Below, in pieces: positions 1-11,854 of a stretch of DNA of 64,000 nucleotides (positions within the stretch are counted from its first letter, which is position 1; every line of letters begins with the position of its first letter). The stretch lies in assembly GCF_964340395.1 (NCBI RefSeq), contig NC_135553.1, positions 1,589,001 through 1,653,000 of the forward strand. The letters are read 5' to 3'. The notes under the pieces are model-generated. The model was given only the letters and a program-made list of their open reading frames with translations. It had not been told where the DNA came from and did not search any database. A program made the translations under genes and the position numbers. Source of the DNA: Glandiceps talaboti (taxonomy: Eukaryota > Hemichordata > Enteropneusta > Spengelidae).

Positions 1-2270
1 AAAAGTCTATCATGGCTGGTAGTTATCCTGTTGACTTTGCACTGGCTGATTTTGTAACCATTTCAAAAATGAAACAGTACATAACAGTGCCTAACGTATT
101 TACACATATTGGTATGTTTTCGTCTCTTCATGTTGAGTCAGTGAATTCTGTACAATTTTATCAACAGTAATGTACTAGATGTTGTAACCACGAAGCATAC
201 ACTGAAATTACATTTTGTCAAAGAAATAAAAGATATATTAAATAAAACATTTGAACCAGTCGTAATTTATTACCCCCTGTAACAATTAGACTTGATTTAT
301 ATTTGGATCGAAACCCAATATTATCCTTTAACCATTCCATCTATTATTACTTAGGATTACATACCATTAGTTGATTCTTTAACAAAAATGGTTCATCAAA
401 ATTAAAATCTGGTGAATAGATTCATTCTTCAGTCTGGTCATAGTTTGGGCTGTTACTATTTACAATCGATTCATGTGGTCCATAGTTTGGGCTATTAATA
501 TACAGTCAATCCATTAAGACTGCCAACTTTATGTAAATTAATATTGAGTAAGTCGAGGAAGTCATCAATACACTCCCATGTAAAACCTAATGTGTTGCTA
601 ACAAATAATTGTCGAATACTCTACTAACTACAGAAAAATAAGAGATTTTGTTATTTCTTTGAAAACAAGACGTTGGACCCCAATTTTCTTTTATTATTCA
701 AAAGGACCTGCAGGAACAAAGTTTATGATAAAGTTAGGAGATTGACGAACTTTGATTATGAGATGAATGTATCCCTGAGATGCATTCTATACACTACCGT
801 AACAGAGAATTTAGCGATGTAAGTATCGGATTGTGAAAAAGTCTACGTACTGTCACTGCCGCCTGTAAGGAACAAATGTCAAACACAATAGTCGACGGCT
901 ACATTGAGGTCTATTGCCATTTTATTTACATATTTACAATTATACACTTAAAATCTTTTGTTATAATTCAAACATTAAAAAAATATTACAAGAGCTATGT
1001 AAGATGTTCACTTTTAAAAAACCCCCATATTTTGTTTGGTACTTAATACCGTACACTAGTGTGAACAGTATTGCATCGTCTATTGCATCACGTGTGTGGA
1101 TGAACCTTGTCTGTGAGTATTTGTTCGCACCCGAAAATTAGCGCCCTCAACGGCTATCAAGATTTCAACCTGTTTCTACATTGCGGATTGCGTATTATAA
1201 TACCGAGAGCACTGATTAACATATACTATGATAGGTTCGGGTTAATAAGAAAGGTCTTCATTTGATAGGTTTGGGCGGAGCGATGCTGTGGCAAACAAAT
1301 TCATGAAAATCTTTATCTTATCGAACTCTAACTGGCTAAAAAATCAACCACTGGTTGGTTTGATCATAGACAGTGCACTGTCTTTGGTTTGATATAAATT
1401 GACATCGTCAAAATTGTCACGGGGGTGGGGACGGGGTGGAATACAGCAACACTGTTGCAAAAATACATTGTTATACATTGAGAATGCCATAGTTCAGCTG
1501 CTCCCCGAGTAAGAAAAGAAGTTTTCCCCATGAGAGAAATGTAGGTGAATTGATCTGGACAGATTTATATTTTATTTAGTAGTAATAATATTTATTGCAT
1601 TACAAGGCCGCCGGCCCATTTACAAAAGGAGTATACATCAGAGGAATACAAGTTACAGTATGCTTGACGTACAGGTATTTAAGTTTACTGTACAGGATTG
1701 TTTAAAAGATTTTGTTTTCCCCTTCACTGTGACAGCAATTTTATTTTCTATTGTCAGTCCTGCAATAAATTATTTTTTCCATATGCACTTTTTTTCTCGG
1801 TTACCAATTTTGTAGCACATCGAAACAATTTCTTTTTTTACTTCTGTCTGTTAGGAAAAAAATTATCAAGCCATTATGGGATCAATTTTTTTTTCTCCTT
1901 CACCTGCCGTCAATTTTTTTTCTCCCAAAATCCTCCCCCCCAGAAATCAAATGGTTTTCCCCTTACATAACTTAATTAACAAATCACAGTGTGTTGTACA
2001 CATCAATGATTTAAATTGGTGAAAATCTGGTTCCAAATAAAAATATGCTGGTAGAAACTCAATTCTCAAGAATTGAAAATGGTATTCACCTTCAACGTCT
2101 GTAGATTTACAAATTTTGCACCCTCATTTGTGGAGGGTCTATGATCCGACATAATAGTCTCTAACTTATGCCTTGACAGGGCGCCCTCACACATCAGTCA
2201 ACCCCTTTCATAGACATAGAGCAGACAATGAGGGCGTCCCAACATGACATATCTTACAGTCTTATCAGAC
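1..2270. other. intergenic, no gene recognised
   Basis: AT-rich sequence with no open frame that resembles a known protein and no convincing run of splice sites. Short open frames near 914-1141 and 1698-1970 are low-complexity and lack family resemblance. A GCGCCCTC motif occurs at 1141 and again near 2182. The left part could hold the 3' flank of a gene outside the window, but nothing proves it. Confidence 0.5.
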
Positions 2271-2273
2271 ATA

Positions 2274-2279
2274 TTTATT
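2274..2279 (-). terminator. candidate polyadenylation signal of the DHRS7B-like gene
   Basis: TTTATT on the plus strand reads AATAAA on the minus strand, about 840 bases beyond the DHRS7B-like stop. A second AATAAA lies closer, at 2657-2662. Which is used cannot be told from sequence. Confidence 0.35.
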
Positions 2280-2656
2280 GAACATAAAATCAGTCATACA
2301 AATAAACACATGTGCATATTTAATACATATATGTCCATGTTCCCAATGATGTCACCATCAACTCTATTCATTGCCTGCTTGGTCACCAAATACAAACATC
2401 TCATTGTATACCTGTAATACATTGAATTGTGATTGTTGTGTAGTTAACTTGAAACTGATTTTTATCATTTAAACTTTAGCTAAGATGTTTATAGTGTCTT
2501 TACATTGTCGATGTCATTTCTTTCTTAGCTCTATGATTTAATTTTCAATGTTATTCCTTTTCTCCTTGCCATGAACGTTCATTTTTAAGTCTCAAGCCCA
2601 GATTGTAGTCAGGTTTCAGTTCTGGGATAAAATCTAACTTGCATTTCATTGCCATA

Positions 2657-2662
2657 TTTATT
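2657..2662 (-). terminator. candidate proximal polyadenylation signal of the DHRS7B-like gene
   Basis: AATAAA on the minus strand about 460 bases after the stop codon, just past the degenerate repeat at 2712-3100. If used, the whole repeat would lie in the 3' UTR. Confidence 0.35.
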
Positions 2663-2711
2663 GTCAGCTCAAGAATCCATTCCTCAACATTCCCCTGTCA
2701 TTCCATCATAA

Positions 2712-3100
2712 TTTTTTGGCTTATCCATTCAACAGGCCAGCTCTCATTATGTAATTTGGGCTTATCCATTAGGCATTCTGCTGACATTCCATATGTTTGG
2801 TTTAATTCACCATTCAGCCAATGCTCCCTATTTTTTAGCTTATCAATTCAACAGGCAAACTCTCATTCTGTATTTTTGGCTTATCAGTTACGCATTCTGC
2901 TGTGTTTAGCTTAATTCACCATTCAGCCGATGCTCCCTATTTTTTAGCTTATCCATTCAACAGGCCAGCTCCCATTATGTATATTTTTGGCTTATCATCT
3001 AGGCATTCTGCTGACATTCCATATATGTTTGGCTTAGTACCCTATTCAGCTGACACTCCCTATTTTTGGCTTTTCAATTCAACATTCTGCCATCATTCTT
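2712..3100. repeat. degenerate tandem repeat, about 110-120 bp unit, 3+ copies
   Basis: Units begin near 2712, 2831, 2940 and 3062 with TTTTxGCTTATCxATTCAACA and share blocks such as GGCATTCTGCTGACATTCCA. The array ends about 20 bases from the stop codon of the DHRS7B-like gene and therefore probably lies in its 3' UTR. Confidence 0.75.
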
Positions 3101-3120
3101 CTAGGACTAAAATCCATTCT

Positions 3121-3323
3121 TTAATTTTCTGATCCCATTCCTTTTTTAGCTCTGGCTTCCATAATTTTGTTGAAGACTGCAGGTAGCAATGTACGTAGAT
3201 ATATAGCAGCTTTATGAGTGAATGGTCCAAGGATAATATCCTCTTGTTTATTGGCCACAGCTTGTAAAATCTGATTAGCTACATATTCTGGAGTCATTCC
3301 TCTCATGATAGTAGAATCCATGA
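3121..3323 (-). CDS. DHRS7B: DHRS7B-like exon 6 (stop)
   Basis: Acceptor GACAG, 203 nt including TAA. Encodes [16 protein letters not shown], then the [14 protein letters not shown] segment, and ends in a charged tail ([11 protein letters not shown]) as in vertebrate homologues. Confidence 0.92.
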
Positions 3324-6300
3324 CTGTCAACAATAAACATTATCAATTATCAATAACTCAAGTTGCCATGACAACCTGAATAGTGTTCATGGCTTCAAGG
3401 CTTCTGCAAACAATAGTTATGCAATGACATGAATTAAATATCTTAATAAATCAGTTTTGTTACTCAGCACCAGTAAAAAGGGAAGATGTGATTATGAAAA
3501 TAATTATTGTACACAGCATGAACATTACATTTTCAATGACACCCACTGTTGAAGTGGACAGCTAGAGGGACAATCAGTCATCATCAAACTTTCTATCTAA
3601 GCAATTTACTATCTGTCATCATTGACCCAGTTATATACAAATGTTACTATACTTGACTAGATTATGTTTGAGGCTTATGAATAACTTGACTCAGGAAGTT
3701 TACACCCACTTTACAGACTTTGTTTTGGTTCATCAAATTAAGAAAAGGAGAATAAAGTAATTACACAAATGACTATTTCTTTCTTAGAGTGCAAGCCACA
3801 GCAGAGTGTTACAATTAAATAACCTCATAGAAGCATGAATACCTCACAGAGGCATGAATACCTCAGAAATATTTTCCCTAATGACAATGTTTGACTATTG
3901 ATTGTGGTGCATTCTCCATCTTTTTGGCAGGATCACTGCAATACTATAGGCACTATGAAATATGTGATTTACCTCCATAATTGGTGCCGTCTGGATTGAC
4001 TGCATTCAAAGATAGGTTGGTCTTGATATAGCTTGGACTTATCACTGTAACCTGGATATTATGTTGGCACAGTTCTGCTCTAAGACTATCAAAGAATGCT
4101 TGCAAGGCATGTTTAGATGCAGTATCTATACAGAAAAGAAAACATTAATATAACATGTCAGTTCATACATAGTGTCAAAGGTCAGCTATAACTTGTACCT
4201 AATAAGTGTATGGGAGAGTGGGGTGGGGGTGGGGGTGGTGGTGGGGGGTGAGAGCATTTCATTTTGGTTGCAGATTCCAAACACTCCACAGACTACAAAG
4301 ACAGGCTTACTGACTGTCATGCTGGTTAATTTGATGTCATCTTAAATAAGACTTTTTGTAAACTAGTATAAGAAAGTTTTGTTCTGTAAAAACATAACCT
4401 GTTCATGTCAGCTCAATGGTAATTATATGCATGGCTGTACAGTATGTTAATCGTGTCAAGTATATGTTTACAATACTGAATATGATGATTTACTGTAAAC
4501 AGTTACTTGCACCATCATGCCTGATCCCACTCACAATCCAAATTGACATTGTACACTTACATGCTGTTCTAAACGGAATGGCCATCTTGCCTTGTACACT
4601 GCTGACAGCTACAATATGACCACTGCCACTAGACACCATACTAGATAAGACACCTGTAAAGTTACAATTAAATTCATTTGTATCAATTGATGTAAATACT
4701 GCAACAGTGTAGCCCATTATATCATGACTAGTCTACAATGCAGCAGATGTGTTTTGAGGGAATGTGAGGACTAAATATCCTTTCTAGAGAAATTGTATCG
4801 TATTCACTAAGGGATACATAAACATAAACATTGATAAATTACCGTTCTCAATATGGGATATTTGATAATGTTTAGCAAAATACTTATATATTTTCATGTC
4901 TTTGTAGAAGAGAAATGTAGTGAAATCTTTCAGTCACAGCATAGTAAGGATGTATGGTCAGACTGCTGCATAATACACTGAAGTGAGATATATGATCACA
5001 GCATAGACACTGAAGTGAGATATATGATCACATCATGGATACTGAAGTGAAATATATGATCACAGCATAGACACTGAAGTGAGATATATGATCACAGCAT
5101 AGACACTGAAGTGAGATATATGATCACAGCATAGACACTGAAGTGAGATATATGATCACAGCATAGATACTGAAGTGAGATATATGATCAAAGCATAGAT
5201 GCTGAAGTGAGATATATGATCACAGCATAGACACTGAAGTGAGATATATGATCACAGCATAGACACTGGAAATTGATTTGTGAACATGAACAATTATGTA
5301 AAGTGACCATAAAACTTTTCTTATCAAATGATGAAATGTACAGCATGCTGTGCCAAGTGTTATTAAACCAATTCAGTTGTTTAATTTCCCTGTTTGTAAC
5401 AAAATCTGTTTTTCAATGCTTGCCTGTCACTGATTGTAAACAGTTTGTATTGAGTGATTAAAGGAGTCAGGAGTGTACAGAGTGACATTCAGTGTCAAAG
5501 GTCAGATAGACACGCTACTGAGCAGAGCTCCTACCTTTGGTGAGAGTGACAGCGCCAAAATAGTTAACATCCATAAGTTTTTTATGGACATCCAGCGTGG
5601 TATCAATGGCTGTACCACGGTAACTTATTCCTCCATTATTTATCAAAATATCAATGTGTCCATGGAAACTAATGGCTTCTTTAGGCTTCTTCTCCAAACT
5701 TTGCATGTCAGCTAAATCCAGCGGAAGAATCCTTGGTACATGAGTTGGTGTATTCTGTTATAATATACAACACATTCAATACCTCAGTAGATGTAAATAT
5801 AACTGTTATACCAGTAATCATTGTTCATAATGTCGACTTTAATATAGATATATATATTATTACATATCTAACAGTCACTATTTGCATCATTGCGCAGCAT
5901 GCAAGTGGTATAATACCGAAAACATAGAATGGAATAGAATAGAATAGAATAGAATAGAATAGAATAGAATAGAAATAACTTTATTGTCTAAAGTGACCCC
6001 AAGTCATCTCTAGTTACTGGTTAGATTCTTGTAGTGTGGGACCCCGAGCCATCTCTAGTTACTAGTTAGGTTCTTGTAGCGTGGGACCCTGAGCCATCTC
6101 TAGTTACTGGTTAGGTTCTTGTAGCGTGGGACCCTGAGCCATCTCTAGTTACTGGTTAGATTCTTGTAGAGTGAGACCCTGAGCCATCTCTAATTACTGG
6201 TTAGATTCTTGTAGAGTGGGACCCTGAGCCATCTCTAATTACTGGTTAGGTTCTTGTAGCGTGGGACCCTGAGCCATCTCTAGTTACTGGTTAGATTCTT

Positions 6301-8504
6301 GTAGAGTGAGACCCTGAGCCATCTCTAATTACTGGTTAGATTCTTGTAGAGTGAGACCCAGAGCCATCTCTAGTTACTGGTTAGGTTCTTGTAGCGTGGG
6401 ACCCTGAGCCATCTCTAATTACTGGTTAGGTTCTTGTAGCGTGGGACCCCGAGCCATCTCTAGTTACTGGTTAGATTCTTGTAGAGTGAGACCCCAAGTC
6501 ATCCTTAGTTACTAGTTAGGTTCTTATAGAGTGACCCTAATACTCATGTGTGTGGACCAGACAATTACAGTGACTGTACTTCATGAGATCATTTGGAAAC
6601 TTTACAAACGTTTTCAAATGTATTTCTTTTCATTATAGTCAATTACTTGAAAACATGGATTCAATTTAAATGTAGACATGTTTTTGGCCCGACTCAGAGT
6701 CAACATTCTCAGAGAATACAGTACAAGATGGTTTTTTAAGTTACACAGTTTCTATGATATGCTAGAACTGGCATTAGTATCACATGATTGTAAGAGTGAT
6801 ATAATTTGATCTATTGAAAACCTAGTAATAGCTACACAATAAACACCTGTATAGCTCTGGCCCACAATGAGTGTAGTTGGTGCCTTATTTCCTGACTGAG
6901 TTACCAGGTATCTCAACCCAACTGGCTTTTGTTACCCTGAGACTTAGCCTTAGCCAATTCTAGCCTACCAGTCACACAGTAACACACTGGTATAGTTCTG
7001 GTCCACAATGAGTGTAGTTGATGCATTATTTCCAAACTTGGTAACTCAACCCAACTGGCTTTTGCTACCCCAAGACTTCTCAAGATCATTTCTGACTACT
7101 CGTTTCTGCAATTATATGATTGTACACTTACCAATTTCAGTGCACACAGATCATTCCGTACTCTTTCCAGTTCTGTGCTTCTCCTGGAGCTCAGAATCAA
7201 TTTGGCCCCAGCTTTGTAGAATTCATGGGCACAAGCTGCAATGTAACATCCAATGACTTAAGACTGACTTCATTGAAATTTGCGATAATGCTGTAACTAA
7301 TAATATGTAGCTTGTGATATGATCAAAGTAGTCATCAATGAATGGCTTACCAACACTCCTCTCTTACTCAAATGTGTGTATGTTTATGCGACAAACACTA
7401 AATCTAAATAACACATGCATATTTTCAAAACTGAAGGATACTAAAAATCATATATCAATTTGATGAAGTGTCTATGGGCATAATTGAGCAAATGCAAAAT
7501 TGTTCTATTGATCTCCAGTTTTACAATAGGTCCGATTTCACAATACTTCACCACCAAAGTCCAGCTTATTTCATACAATTAATCTATGCTATGAGATTGT
7601 GTTTGATATTGAGCAGAAAATATCACCTAAGTCAGTATAACTAGAAGTAAACCAAAAACGCTTCCGTTCAGAGATATCATTTTAGCATTTTCCTGGGGTA
7701 TTTGTAGTGAACTGTAGACTCAGCACTAAATTTCAGTAAAAACCATCATATCTCTGTATGATCAATATCTGTGGCAAGTTTCATCACAATTGATAAAGCC
7801 CTTGTGGATGAATTAATTGACACCACTAAATTTCATTGTATGCCTTTCCCATATCTTTGAAAATGAAACATCAATGTTTAGGATGTCAAAAAAAACCCTG
7901 TAAGAGTAATGTAATAAAATAAGTAGTTGACTTGCTGGCTGGATCTGCACTATTACATAATAGTGTCATTTCCTTCAAGTCCAAAGTCTGCCTCAAGATC
8001 AAATACAACAAGTGATGTTACAAAGACTACTAAAGGGCTTTACTGTGTGTAGCTGTAGCAACATTGAAAAAACATTACAGTGAAACAAGCCAAGACATAT
8101 AAAATAACAAATTTGAATCTTTAGTATGCCTTCCCATACCTTTGGAAAGGAAATATCAATATTTGGGAGCACAAAAAAGTTAAACCTGTATGAGTATGTA
8201 ATAAAATAAGTAGTTGACTTGCTGGCTGGATCTACACACACACGTAGTGTCATTCCCTTCAAGTCCAAAGTCTGTCTCAAGATCAAATACAAGTGAGATA
8301 CAAAGACTGATTAGGCCTGACAGGGTGCCTACTATTAAAAGGGCTTCACTATGTGTCATTAATTATAGAAATTATCATTAATTATGCAAGCCACGCCCAC
8401 CAAAAACTAATCAGCGCTAAGTTACAGCCCAACAATGCCACATAGTAAATTGCAAAACATTGGCTTCAGTACTTTTTGAGATATCAGTGGAACAAAATTT
8501 CTGC

Positions 8505-8535
<31 letters not shown>

Positions 8536-9036
8536 TCGCCAGGACATTACCTCCCAAATGAAGGAAGTATTCCTTAAATACTAATTTTCTCTAAATTCAC
8601 ATGCAAATCATGTATACCCTGCCATCCCAAGGTTCTATAATATAATTAAGCAATAAATGCTTTTATGACTATCAGGTTTTCAGCACCTTTGTTGCATAAC
8701 TCATGCACTTTTCCAAAGGTATCTGGCACTTCTGCTGTACAATCGAAACCTACAAACCCATATTCAGACGATAAAGATTGGCATGTGACTTACCTTCACC
8801 AACACTAGAACTTATAAAGATCAGCATGTGACTTATCTTCACCAACACTAGAACTTATAAAGATCGGCATGTGACTTACCTTCACCAACACCAGAACTTG
8901 CACCAGTTATCCATACTACTTTATCTCTCAGTAGTTCTAGATTTCGTCTTCTTTTTATCCTTTGCAGTAACCATAGTAACCCAAGACCACCAATGGCAAG
9001 TCCTGAAAGAACTGCAGCTGGCGTCAGGTCCACCAT
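3121..9036 (-). CDS. DHRS7B: DHRS7/DHRS7B-like short-chain dehydrogenase/reductase, complete, 6 exons
   Basis: Coding exons on the minus strand are 9036-8880, 7235-7132, 5754-5535, 4653-4561, 4125-3973 and 3323-3121. They join in frame through GT-AG introns to 930 nt and 309 aa (human DHRS7B is about 325 aa). Residues 5-24 form one hydrophobic membrane anchor followed by a basic stretch. The NAD(P)-binding motif TGASSGVG is at 44-51. NNGG is at 126-129, where NNAG is usual. The active-site residues N151, S179, Y192 and K196 (YTASK) are all present. The C-terminal half contains the family's [12 protein letters not shown]-type segment at the end. Known family role: membrane-bound oxidoreductase of the ER/peroxisome; human DHRS7B (PexRAP) acts in ether-lipid synthesis. 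The blocks ISYRGTxxDTT and YGVMD favour DHRS7B over DHRS7. The start is the first ATG before the anchor. The exact substrate is not deducible. Confidence 0.92.
3973..4125 (-). CDS. DHRS7B: DHRS7B-like exon 5
   Basis: Acceptor TATAG, donor GTAAAT, 153 nt. Completes Y-TAS-K, then [15 protein letters not shown] and [20 protein letters not shown] replaces the usual SPGY. Confidence 0.9.
4561..4653 (-). CDS. DHRS7B: DHRS7B-like exon 4
   Basis: Acceptor TTACAG, donor GTAAGT, 93 nt. Encodes [18 protein letters not shown] with catalytic Ser179. The intron after it splits the codon of catalytic Tyr192 (T|AT). Confidence 0.9.
4976..5270. repeat. 32-bp minisatellite, about 9 copies
   Basis: Unit CACTGAAGTGAGATATATGA followed by TCACAGCATAGA, nearly identical between copies. 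Lies in intron 3 of the DHRS7B-like gene. Confidence 0.95.
5535..5754 (-). CDS. DHRS7B: DHRS7B-like exon 3
   Basis: Acceptor AACAG, donor GTAGGA, 220 nt, phase 0 to phase 1. It carries [20 protein letters not shown] and MDVNYFG (catalytic N151). NNGG instead of NNAG is the main departure from the family. Confidence 0.9.
5927..5975. repeat. (AATAG)n microsatellite
   Basis: About nine AATAG pentamers, placed directly before the 45-bp array in intron 2 of the DHRS7B-like gene. Confidence 0.95.
5990..6535. repeat. 45-bp minisatellite, about 12 copies
   Basis: Unit GTGGGACCCTGAGCCATCTC followed by TAGTTACTGGTTAGRTTCTTGTAGM. Variants A/G at a few positions. Intron 2 of the DHRS7B-like gene. Confidence 0.95.
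7132..7235 (-). CDS. DHRS7B: DHRS7B-like exon 2
   Basis: Acceptor TGCAG, donor GTAAGT, 104 nt. It continues the Rossmann fold with [16 protein letters not shown], in which the arginines after beta-strand 2 are typical of NADP(H)-preferring SDRs. Confidence 0.9.
7825..8310. repeat. two direct copies of a ~190-bp sequence
   Basis: About 7840-8030 and 8128-8310 share GTAATAAAATAAGTAGTTGA, CTTGCTGGCTGGATCT and TCAAGTCCAAAGTCTGxCTC in the same order. A local duplication, possibly part of a mobile element, in intron 1 of the DHRS7B-like gene. Confidence 0.8.
8506..8535. repeat. (ACAG)n microsatellite
   Basis: Seven to eight ACAG units, followed by ACATCGCCAGGACATTACCT. The microsatellite may be internal to an unidentified short interspersed element in intron 1. 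Confidence 0.9.
8781..8895. repeat. 43-bp triplication spanning the exon 1 splice donor
   Basis: GCATGTGACTTAxCTTCACC starts at 8781, 8824 and 8867, so the period is exactly 43. On the minus strand each unit carries the end of exon 1 (GTTGGTGAAG) plus a donor. Donors read GTAAGT (true site, 8879-8874), ATAAGT (middle copy, broken) and GTAAGT (distal copy). Confidence 0.93.
8880..9036 (-). CDS. DHRS7B: DHRS7B-like exon 1 (start, membrane anchor, TGxxxGxG)
   Basis: ATG at 9036-9034, 157 nt, ends in phase 1 at a GTAAGT donor (8879-8874). It encodes the N-terminal anchor and the cofactor-binding glycine motif. The exon end and donor are part of a 43-bp sequence repeated three times downstream. 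Confidence 0.92.
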
Positions 9037-9345
9037 TGTAAGTTATGTAACAACTGCACTTTAAATGTAAACTATGACCCGCTGTAGACTTCTGTCATAG
9101 AAAAACAGACCACATTTTAAACAGAATATCTGTACACACATGTATATTGCCTTCTTATGTTCTTTTTTAAAAATTATGAATCTATCATATCAGATTATTC
9201 AAAACACAGAATTTCTACATGTGTGTCATGACAATAAATTACACCAAAGCTTAAAAACAAGACAGACATGGTCACCCAAAAGTATTGATTATTGATAGCA
9301 TTAATTTGTATGCAGTGTTATTTCAAATAATATTGATAATAGTAT

Positions 9346-9885
9346 CATGACCATGCAAATCAAATCAAATTCAGTTACATGTAATCTAATTTTAAATCAA
9401 ATCAACCTCACACTTGCAAATGAAATCAACATAATCAGATCAAATCAAATTTAATCATATCAAATCAAATCAAACCCAATATCAAACTTGAACCAAATTT
9501 TATCAAAACCAAAACTAATCTTAAATACCAAATCAATCTTACATCATATCAAATCAAATAAAATCAAATATAAACTCAAATTTAATCTGTATATCAAATC
9601 AAATCAAATCAAATGAAATGATTCATATGAAATCATAAAATTAAAGTTACTCATATCAAATCAAATCGAATCAAATATAAACTCAAATTTAATCTGTATA
9701 TCAAATCAAATTAAACCAAATGAGTCATATGAAATCATAAAATCAAAGTTACTCATATCAAATCAACTCAAGACGAATCAAATCTATTGAATCAAATCCC
9801 TGATAAAATTTAATCAAAGTTATTACCTAATCAAATCAAACATATCACGAAATCAAACCAATCACATCAAATCAAATCAAATCTT
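9346..9885. repeat. degenerate AAATC-rich repeat
   Basis: Pentamer-based CAAATCAAAT sequence with interruptions and a larger internal duplication (AAACTCAAATTTAATCTGTA near 9571 and 9670). It lies between the two divergent genes. Confidence 0.9.
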
Positions 9886-10329
9886 GCCTACAAGAGCCAA
9901 ACAGTACATTGGTACTGGTACATCTTTATCTGTGTAATGGCAGTAATCTGCATACCCACTAATCTTCAATACAGTAATAAATCTTATGTGTTCTTGTAAT
10001 TTCATCTGTATATCATTCAAAATCACTGTCTCCTTCTACTATGTGGTAGTTGTCATAGAAAGGCAGCTGTTTTATTCACATACATCTCATTGTCCTCACA
10101 AGTTTTTATTGGGTTTTCAAACCACATAAAGGTTGAAAATGGTGTACATTGCATTCAACAGTTCAATATACTCACTGAAATGTAATGAAACTGATATTTT
10201 TTAAACATCTCAAAAACTGCAGAAATGGTTGATTCACTTTCTGGCAAGCTTGAGTCTTCTGTAATTATTCTAACATCTTAAACGTATCTTATACCTAAAA
10301 CGGATAATCCCTAGTAGTGTGTCCTCTAA

Positions 10330-10540
10330 TGATAGCTAAATTTTGTTGTTGTGAGTCAAAATTGTTGTGAGATAAAAACCGTCATTTCTTGTGAGCCACC
10401 ACATAGTAAGAGATAAGGAAACACCAAATTTTGGTGCGTCACTAGAAATTGTGTGCGTCAGTGGCACGTCAAATTGGCTTAGAGGGCACACTGATCCCTA
10501 GCCCTGTACAATGGAAACATGAGACTATTAAAGTACAGCA
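10330..10540. mobile_element. dispersed repeat family A, copy 1
   Basis: Shares TCTTGTGAGCCACCACATAG, ACACCAAATxTTGGTG, GTCAGTGG and CAAATTGGC in the same order with 17790-17975. No coding capacity and no obvious terminal repeats. Probably an old non-autonomous element. Confidence 0.6.
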
Positions 10541-11529
10541 CAAAAAGACTCCCTATATCAGTGTAGAAATGCAAACAGTACAATCAATGCCGACGATTTA
10601 CTGATGTTATTCATTGGACTGATATTTTTAGACTTAGCTGCTTAGCATGAAATTTTCAACCCTTTCCATATGAATAACTTGAGAAGCATTGTGTTGGCTC
10701 AAAAAATGGAAAGCCGTTTTGAAAAGTGTAAAAAAAATAATTTCACCTGATGAGGCACTGACTCTACCTTTAAAACTTGCAATCATTCTGCAGTCTGCCT
10801 TCATCTTCATAAAATTATATCAAAATAGAAATGTTGCTGATACAATATAATTTGTTTCTGGAGCATGTAGTCAGGCTTGTTTTGGACATTCCAAAGAAAA
10901 TTAAAGTTCTAAAAAAAATTTTGATCGTTTTGTTCATCTATTTTACTTTTCTGGCGTTGTTGAGAGTTTGATATCTATTATTCATTTTTAGAAAATCAGT
11001 AGGTTTAATTAAAAAATTATTAGTTGGCATCAAATTATGTGAAGTTTTAAAAAGGTAAATGAAATAAGTAGACATTACTGTTCTCATTTTGTGGAAATTT
11101 CCATGGTTACGATAATAAACTATGAAACTGGTGTACAGCCTACAAGGATAACTGTCACCTGAGTTAGTGGACATCAAATACTATCGAAATGGTATCTCTA
11201 CTTGTACTACATGTGAATGACTATTCCTTTGTCATCAATACGTCATAGCCAATTGCCTGGTTGCTAAGTAGCCCATCCTGGGTCGTATATCACGCCTACT
11301 CATCCTGAGACTCAGTTACCAGTCATCTTTCTCCTCTCTACTGTACATGATGCACACACGCGGATCATTTGCTCGCCATCATCTAGTGGTGTAATTGCTA
11401 TAAAACATAGGGAATTATTTGTACACTTTTGCTTACTTTCTTTTGCACGGATTGATTTTTCACGTTGACTTGGTTACAAAAAGCTTCATTTTGAGAACAC
11501 CAACTCTTCACCACGACTTGTCAGTGACC

Positions 11530-11542
11530 CCGGAAGCGGAAG
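11530..11542 (+). promoter_or_regulatory. tandem ETS-like sites upstream of the USP22-like gene
   Basis: CCGGAAGCGGAAG holds two overlapping GGAA cores of the ETS/GABP type, about 190 bases upstream of the chosen ATG. ETS sites are typical of broadly expressed TATA-less promoters. Binding is inferred, not shown. Confidence 0.4.
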
Positions 11543-11734
11543 CATAGTGTGGTATGTGTTTGTATGCGCACTGGCTTGGTGCGCAGTAACACAGCTGCAC
11601 ACATTGTAACATTGTGTCCATTTTACTCGACTTCATCTCAGAACTTCTCCGTCCTTGGCTTCAAAATTGACCAGCACAAATCCTACCACACTGGCTACAA
11701 CGGCTGCACAAATTTCAGAGTGTTTTCTGCCAGC

Positions 11735-11854
11735 ATGAGCCTGTCAGGCTGCCAACATTTGAGCAGCTTCAAGGCTTCTAAAGGCACACGACCGTACCGA
11801 ATTATTCAGTCGTATTTTGTGTACTGCTGTTCGCCCGAAAGTAGGAAGCGAAAG
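11735..11854 (+). CDS. USP22: USP22-like exon 1
   Basis: 120 nt, ends in phase 0 at donor GTACGT. Encodes [13 protein letters not shown] to SRKRK, the first zinc ligands of ZnF-UBP. An alternative in-frame ATG lies at 11549. Confidence 0.9.

Noticed and set aside
11549-11734. N-terminal extension of the USP22-like protein
   Set aside because: The frame is open from 11549 but the 62 extra residues do not resemble USP22, and the ATG at 11735 sits where the conserved domain begins. Left as a possibility in the gene entry.
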